Shown: positions 61,726-64,000 of the stretch, piece after piece
Layout of the letters: each line of letters starts with the position of its first letter
How positions within the stretch are numbered: position 1 is the first letter of the stretch
From: Sphingomonas kyeonggiensis
Lineage (GTDB): Bacteria; Pseudomonadota; Alphaproteobacteria; Sphingomonadales; Sphingomonadaceae
Assembly (NCBI RefSeq): GCF_030812785.1
Contig: NZ_JAUSTJ010000001.1
Location: 496,001-560,000 of the forward strand
Direction of reading: 5' to 3'
Length of the DNA: 64,000 bases
Made by a program: the position numbers and the translations under genes
Notes under the pieces: generated by a model
Database searches by the model: none
The model's input: only the letters and a program-made list of their open reading frames with translations
Told to the model about the DNA's origin: nothing

Positions 61726-62613
61726 TTACGCTCCCAGGTTCGCGAGCATGAGATAGGCGAGGCGGGCATTTTCCGGCGTCGGGCGCAGCGGATCGATGCG
61801 TCGGCCGAGCGGATCGCCGGCGGCTGGGCCCTGCGAGACGTTGAGCTGGGCCAGCGTGTTCTGCACCCAGTGCCGGTCGCTATCGACCGCGCCATTGCCG
61901 AGCACGACTTCATTCTCGCCATCGGTGAAGCCGCGGGCGGCGGCATCGAAGCCGGCGTCGAGCCCGTCCGAGGCCATGCCGGTGGCGCCGCCGGCCGCCG
62001 CGCCCTGGTCGAGCTTGCCGGCGAAGCGGCTGTAGATCTCCGACAGCGTGCGCGGCTGGCCGTTCGCGGCGTAGAACACGCCGCGATTGGCGCGGGCGGC
62101 TGCCGGGAACATGCTGGCGCCGGTGCGGCCGGGATTGTCGGCCATCGCGCTCAGGAACTTGTCGGCGCCGCCCAGGCCGAGGAAATGCGCCATGTAGAGG
62201 TCGGTGCCAGTGGCCGGCCGGCCGAGGGTGTCCTCGAGCGACGCCTTGTTGTCGGCGGCATGTTCGGCGGCCATCAGCGAGGCGGTCTGCGGATCGCTGC
62301 GCAGGTTGAGGATCGCGCTGCGCGTCGCGGGATCGCTGACGACGTAGCGGCCCGATGCGTTCTGCTTGATGCTGTCGGCGGCCCAGGACAGGCCATGCTC
62401 GGCGCCGTGCTGCTTGACCACGCCGAGCCAGCTCTGCTCGATGAACTGATAGAGACCGGTCGCCGAGGAGGTGCCGGCGCGTGCATTCGCCTTCAACCCG
62501 CTCTCGACCTGTGCCTGGCCGAGCAGATAGTTGAAGTCGATGCCGGTCTTGCGGCTCGCCGCGGCGATCGCCGTCTGGACGCTGGCCCTGGTATTGACCG
62601 AAGTGACGCTCAT
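61726..62613 (-). CDS. Flagellum-linked lytic transglycosylase (SLT domain)
   Basis: A 295-residue protein with an SLT-type transglycosylase domain near the N-terminus: catalytic Glu in QAQVESGLKAN (about residue 38), then SATGLYQFIEQSWL and a later YMAHFLGLGGADKFL. No signal peptide is recognised; flagellar SltF/PleA-type enzymes have varied export routes. It likely opens peptidoglycan for the rod, replacing the muramidase domain of enteric FlgJ. First gene after a consensus sigma-54 promoter and upstream of flhA-fliA. Confidence 0.85.
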   Translation of the reverse strand: MSVTSVNTRASVQTAIAAASRKTGIDFNYLLGQAQVESGLKANARAGTSSATGLYQFIEQSWLGVVKQHGAEHGLSWAADSIKQNASGRYVVSDPATRSAILNLRSDPQTASLMAAEHAADNKASLEDTLGRPATGTDLYMAHFLGLGGADKFLSAMADNPGRTGASMFPAAARANRGVFYAANGQPRTLSEIYSRFAGKLDQGAAAGGATGMASDGLDAGFDAAARGFTDGENEVVLGNGAVDSDRHWVQNTLAQLNVSQGPAAGDPLGRRIDPLRPTPENARLAYLMLANLGA

Positions 62614-62652
62614 CTGGTCCCGATCCGGATTGCCCTTATTCGGGGCTATCGC

Positions 62653-62668
62653 AGCAAGGACCGTGCCA
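62653..62668 (-). promoter_or_regulatory. Sigma-54 promoter of transglycosylase-flhA-fliA
   Basis: On the minus strand TGGCACG-GTCC-TTGCT is a perfect match to TGGCACG-N4-TTGCW. The predicted start is near 62642, 29 bp before the ATG at 62613. Confidence 0.88.
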
Positions 62669-62698
62669 GTTCTGGTTAATCGGCGTTATGCACGCCTG

Positions 62699-63010
62699 TC
62701 AGGCCAGCGCGTAGCCGACCGCCTTGTAGGAAGGCGCCTGCTGACCGGAAAGGATTTGCAGGCGGCGGCGAACATTTGCCGCCATCAGGTTCACATAGAT
62801 GCGGCAGGTCTCGTTGAGCTTGTGCGCCTCGGCGGCGAGCTCGCGGATTTCGGCATCGGGAGCCTCGCCGTCATGCAGCGCTACCGTGTCGATCGCGGCC
62901 AGCTTGGCATGGGTCGCCGCCTCGAGCGCGGCGACGTCGTTCGTCTTCAGCGCCGCGATCTCGGCGTGGAGGCATTCGATCACCTGGATGAGCGCGTCAC
63001 GACGGTTCAC
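62699..63010 (-). CDS. flgN: Flagellar export chaperone FlgN
   Basis: A 103-residue helical protein (ALIQVIECLHAEIAALKTND..., ETCRIYVNLMAANVRRRLQIL) with the FlgN pattern; it would carry the hook-filament junction proteins FlgK and FlgL. Start chosen at GTG 63010, which lies inside the end of flgM (14 bp overlap) and has GGAAG 4 bases upstream. The longer frame is an Arg/Ser-rich shadow of flgM. Its transcript should start at the flgM sigma-28 promoter. Confidence 0.85.
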   Translation of the reverse strand: MNRRDALIQVIECLHAEIAALKTNDVAALEAATHAKLAAIDTVALHDGEAPDAEIRELAAEAHKLNETCRIYVNLMAANVRRRLQILSGQQAPSYKAVGYALA

Positions 63011-63290
63011 GGGACTTCCAATCGAGCTTGAAGGCGAGCAGCCGGTCGGCGATCGTCGAGGGCGAGAGCGGGAACTTGTTGTCCTGGATCGCCTTGCGGA
63101 TGCGCGAGACGCGGTCGGCATCGACCGGCGGCCGGGCCGCCTGCTCCCCCGCGATCTCCGCCGCCGCGCTGCGCACCGCCGGGGTGTCGCTCGCGACCGG
63201 GCGGACCGCGGCGACCTTGGCCGCCGGTTCAACGGGCACAGTGCGACGGTCGGTGACCGCGCCTGTCTTCGTGCCGATTGAGTCCACCAT
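62997..63290 (-). CDS. flgM: Anti-sigma-28 factor FlgM
   Basis: A 97-residue protein starting MVDSIGTKTG, with the FlgM C-terminal sigma-binding helices (VSRIRKAIQDNKFPLSPSTI then ADRLLAF). FlgM holds FliA until the hook is complete and FlgM is exported. The ATG at 63290 is preceded by GCGAGG; an upstream in-frame TTG is less likely. A sigma-28 promoter with exact TAAAGTTT and N11-GCCGTTTG lies 32 bp upstream, giving negative feedback. Confidence 0.93.
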   Translation of the reverse strand: MVDSIGTKTGAVTDRRTVPVEPAAKVAAVRPVASDTPAVRSAAAEIAGEQAARPPVDADRVSRIRKAIQDNKFPLSPSTIADRLLAFKLDWKSREPS

Positions 63291-63321
63291 TGCCTGCAAC
63301 CTCGCTATGCCTGCAGCCCAT

Positions 63322-63348
63322 CAAACGGCCCGGCGGCGCGAAACTTTA
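63322..63348 (-). promoter_or_regulatory. Sigma-28 (FliA) promoter of flgM-flgN
   Basis: On the minus strand TAAAGTTT-N11-GCCGTTTG (63348 to 63322) matches the extended FliA consensus TAAAGTTT-N11-GCCGATAA in all -35 positions. It lies between flgA and flgM. Confidence 0.88.
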
Positions 63349-63357
63349 CGGGAAAAT

Positions 63358-63888
63358 TCAGCTGCCCTCGGCAAAGCCCGGCAAGCGGGCGCGGCCCGGC
63401 TCGATCGCGATCGCCTGGAGCGGCGGCTGCTTGTCGTCGATCTTCACGCTGATCCGCCCGCCGGGAGGCGCGTCGTTCATCGCGACGCCCTGGCGCGAGA
63501 TCGAGAAGCCCGCGGCCCCCGCCTCGACCGTGACCGCGTCACCGCGCTTGATCACCGGCTCGGCCTTCACCGCCACTGGCGGGCGCACGACGACATTGGC
63601 GGGCATCGGCGCAGGCGTGGCGACCTTGGGTCTGGGCACCGCCGCGACCGGCACGAAGATCTTCCAGGCCGGCGCCATGCAGCGGACCACGACCGCGTCA
63701 TGCGTGTCGCTCCGCCATTCGAGCTGGGGCGCGGCGCAGCTGGCGAGCTTGAGCCGCCGGTCGATCGGCGCGATCGCTCCGCCCTGCTCGCCGATTTCCT
63801 TGCCGGTGAACTGGGTGACGATCGTGTCGAGCGCCGCGACCGATTGGAAGTCCGGGGCGGCGAGGCTGAGTGCGAGTGCGAGGATCAT
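63358..63888 (-). CDS. flgA: Flagellar P-ring assembly chaperone FlgA
   Basis: A 176-residue exported protein with a short leader (MILALALSLAAP) and a C-terminal SAF-like domain (VIKRGDAVTVEAGAAGFSIS, then GGRISVKI). FlgA chaperones FlgI during P-ring assembly in the periplasm. Shorter than E. coli FlgA (219 residues) but with the conserved domain complete. It overlaps the stop of the upstream gene (ATGA) and lies 67 bp before flgM. Confidence 0.88.
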   Translation of the reverse strand: MILALALSLAAPDFQSVAALDTIVTQFTGKEIGEQGGAIAPIDRRLKLASCAAPQLEWRSDTHDAVVVRCMAPAWKIFVPVAAVPRPKVATPAPMPANVVVRPPVAVKAEPVIKRGDAVTVEAGAAGFSISRQGVAMNDAPPGGRISVKIDDKQPPLQAIAIEPGRARLPGFAEGS

Positions 63889-64000
63889 GGCCGGTCTCCT
63901 TCGAAGCCGAGCGTGAGGACGGCGCGGCGCTGGCCGCGGCCGGTGGAAAGAACGATGCGCGAGGGATCGATCGCGCGCTGGCGGATGAGCAAGGCGGCGA
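63885..64000 (-). CDS. 3' end of an unidentified CDS upstream of flgA
   Basis: Only the last 37 residues are in the window (through IDPSRIVLSTGRGQRRAVLT and ending FEGDRP). The IDPSRI segment and Arg-rich tail faintly recall OmpA-like C-termini, but too little is visible for a call. Its TGA overlaps the flgA ATG, so it belongs to the same operon. Confidence 0.5.
   Translation of the reverse strand, partial: AALLIRQRAIDPSRIVLSTGRGQRRAVLTLGFEGDRP

Noticed and set aside
62680..62697. Second CtrA-type box upstream of the transglycosylase gene
   Set aside because: Only the TTAAC half matches; the other half differs at too many positions.
40341..64000. Flagellar cluster as a horizontally gained island
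   Set aside because: Composition and codon use look like the flanks, gene order is typical for the group, and no integrase, tRNA junction or boundary repeat was seen.

Overview
The window is a gene-dense, GC-rich chromosomal segment that fits a Sphingomonas-like alphaproteobacterium (Sphingomonadaceae). Evidence: an RcnB-family protein, DUF2059 exports, an Lrp-type PutR divergent from putA, an EcfG-type stress promoter, a CtrA-type box in a flagellar locus, and families of palindromic intergenic repeats. No phage, transposase, integrase or CRISPR array was seen.

Layout. 1-8,070: mixed housekeeping and envelope genes: an inositol-monophosphatase/HisN-like enzyme, phospholipase A (PldA), a secreted peroxiredoxin, a diguanylate cyclase, two unannotated micro-ORFs behind a sigma-54 promoter, a stress-type SDR, a PEBP-like protein and a GST. 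8,073-15,460: glutamate synthase, with gltD and gltB separated by two exported DUF2059 proteins. 15,583-23,685: uppP, an NDUFA9-like SDR, a membrane-anchored unknown, a formylglycine-generating-type enzyme, and putA with its divergent regulator. 23,895-28,621: a phospholipase D, rpoZ, a DUF2314-DUF2185 protein, rlmE, ppx and tRNA-Gln(CTG). 28,725-32,275: an RcnB-like protein and a compact pyrimidine catabolism operon in the order rutB-rutC-rutD-rutA. 32,694-40,224: a TlpA-like lipoprotein, argH, a small lipoprotein, lysA, a CysG-N-like protein, zntB, a receiver protein, an FMN reductase and a CaiB/AMACR-like protein.

40,341-64,000: most of a flagellar regulon. One long minus-strand operon runs from a sigma-54 activator through fliE-F-G-H-I-J-K-L-M-N-O-P-Q-R-flhB to fliD-fliS. 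The flagellin gene lies divergently from it. A second minus-strand block holds flgA-flgM-flgN, a lytic transglycosylase, flhA and fliA (sigma-28). Promoter reading gives a layered scheme: a CtrA-like box before the activator, a consensus sigma-54 promoter before transglycosylase-flhA-fliA, and three matching sigma-28 promoters (TAAA-N15-GCCGTT type) before fliD-fliS, flgM-flgN and flagellin.

The least explained items are: (1) a four-copy, 150-190 bp intergenic element with a fixed 5' motif, a GC-rich hairpin, a second hairpin whose sequence changes while pairing is kept, and in three copies a terminal pair of 9-mers; (2) the sigma-54-driven micro-ORF pair at 4,332-4,651; (3) ten palindromic intergenic repeats, two of them inside the flagellar operon.
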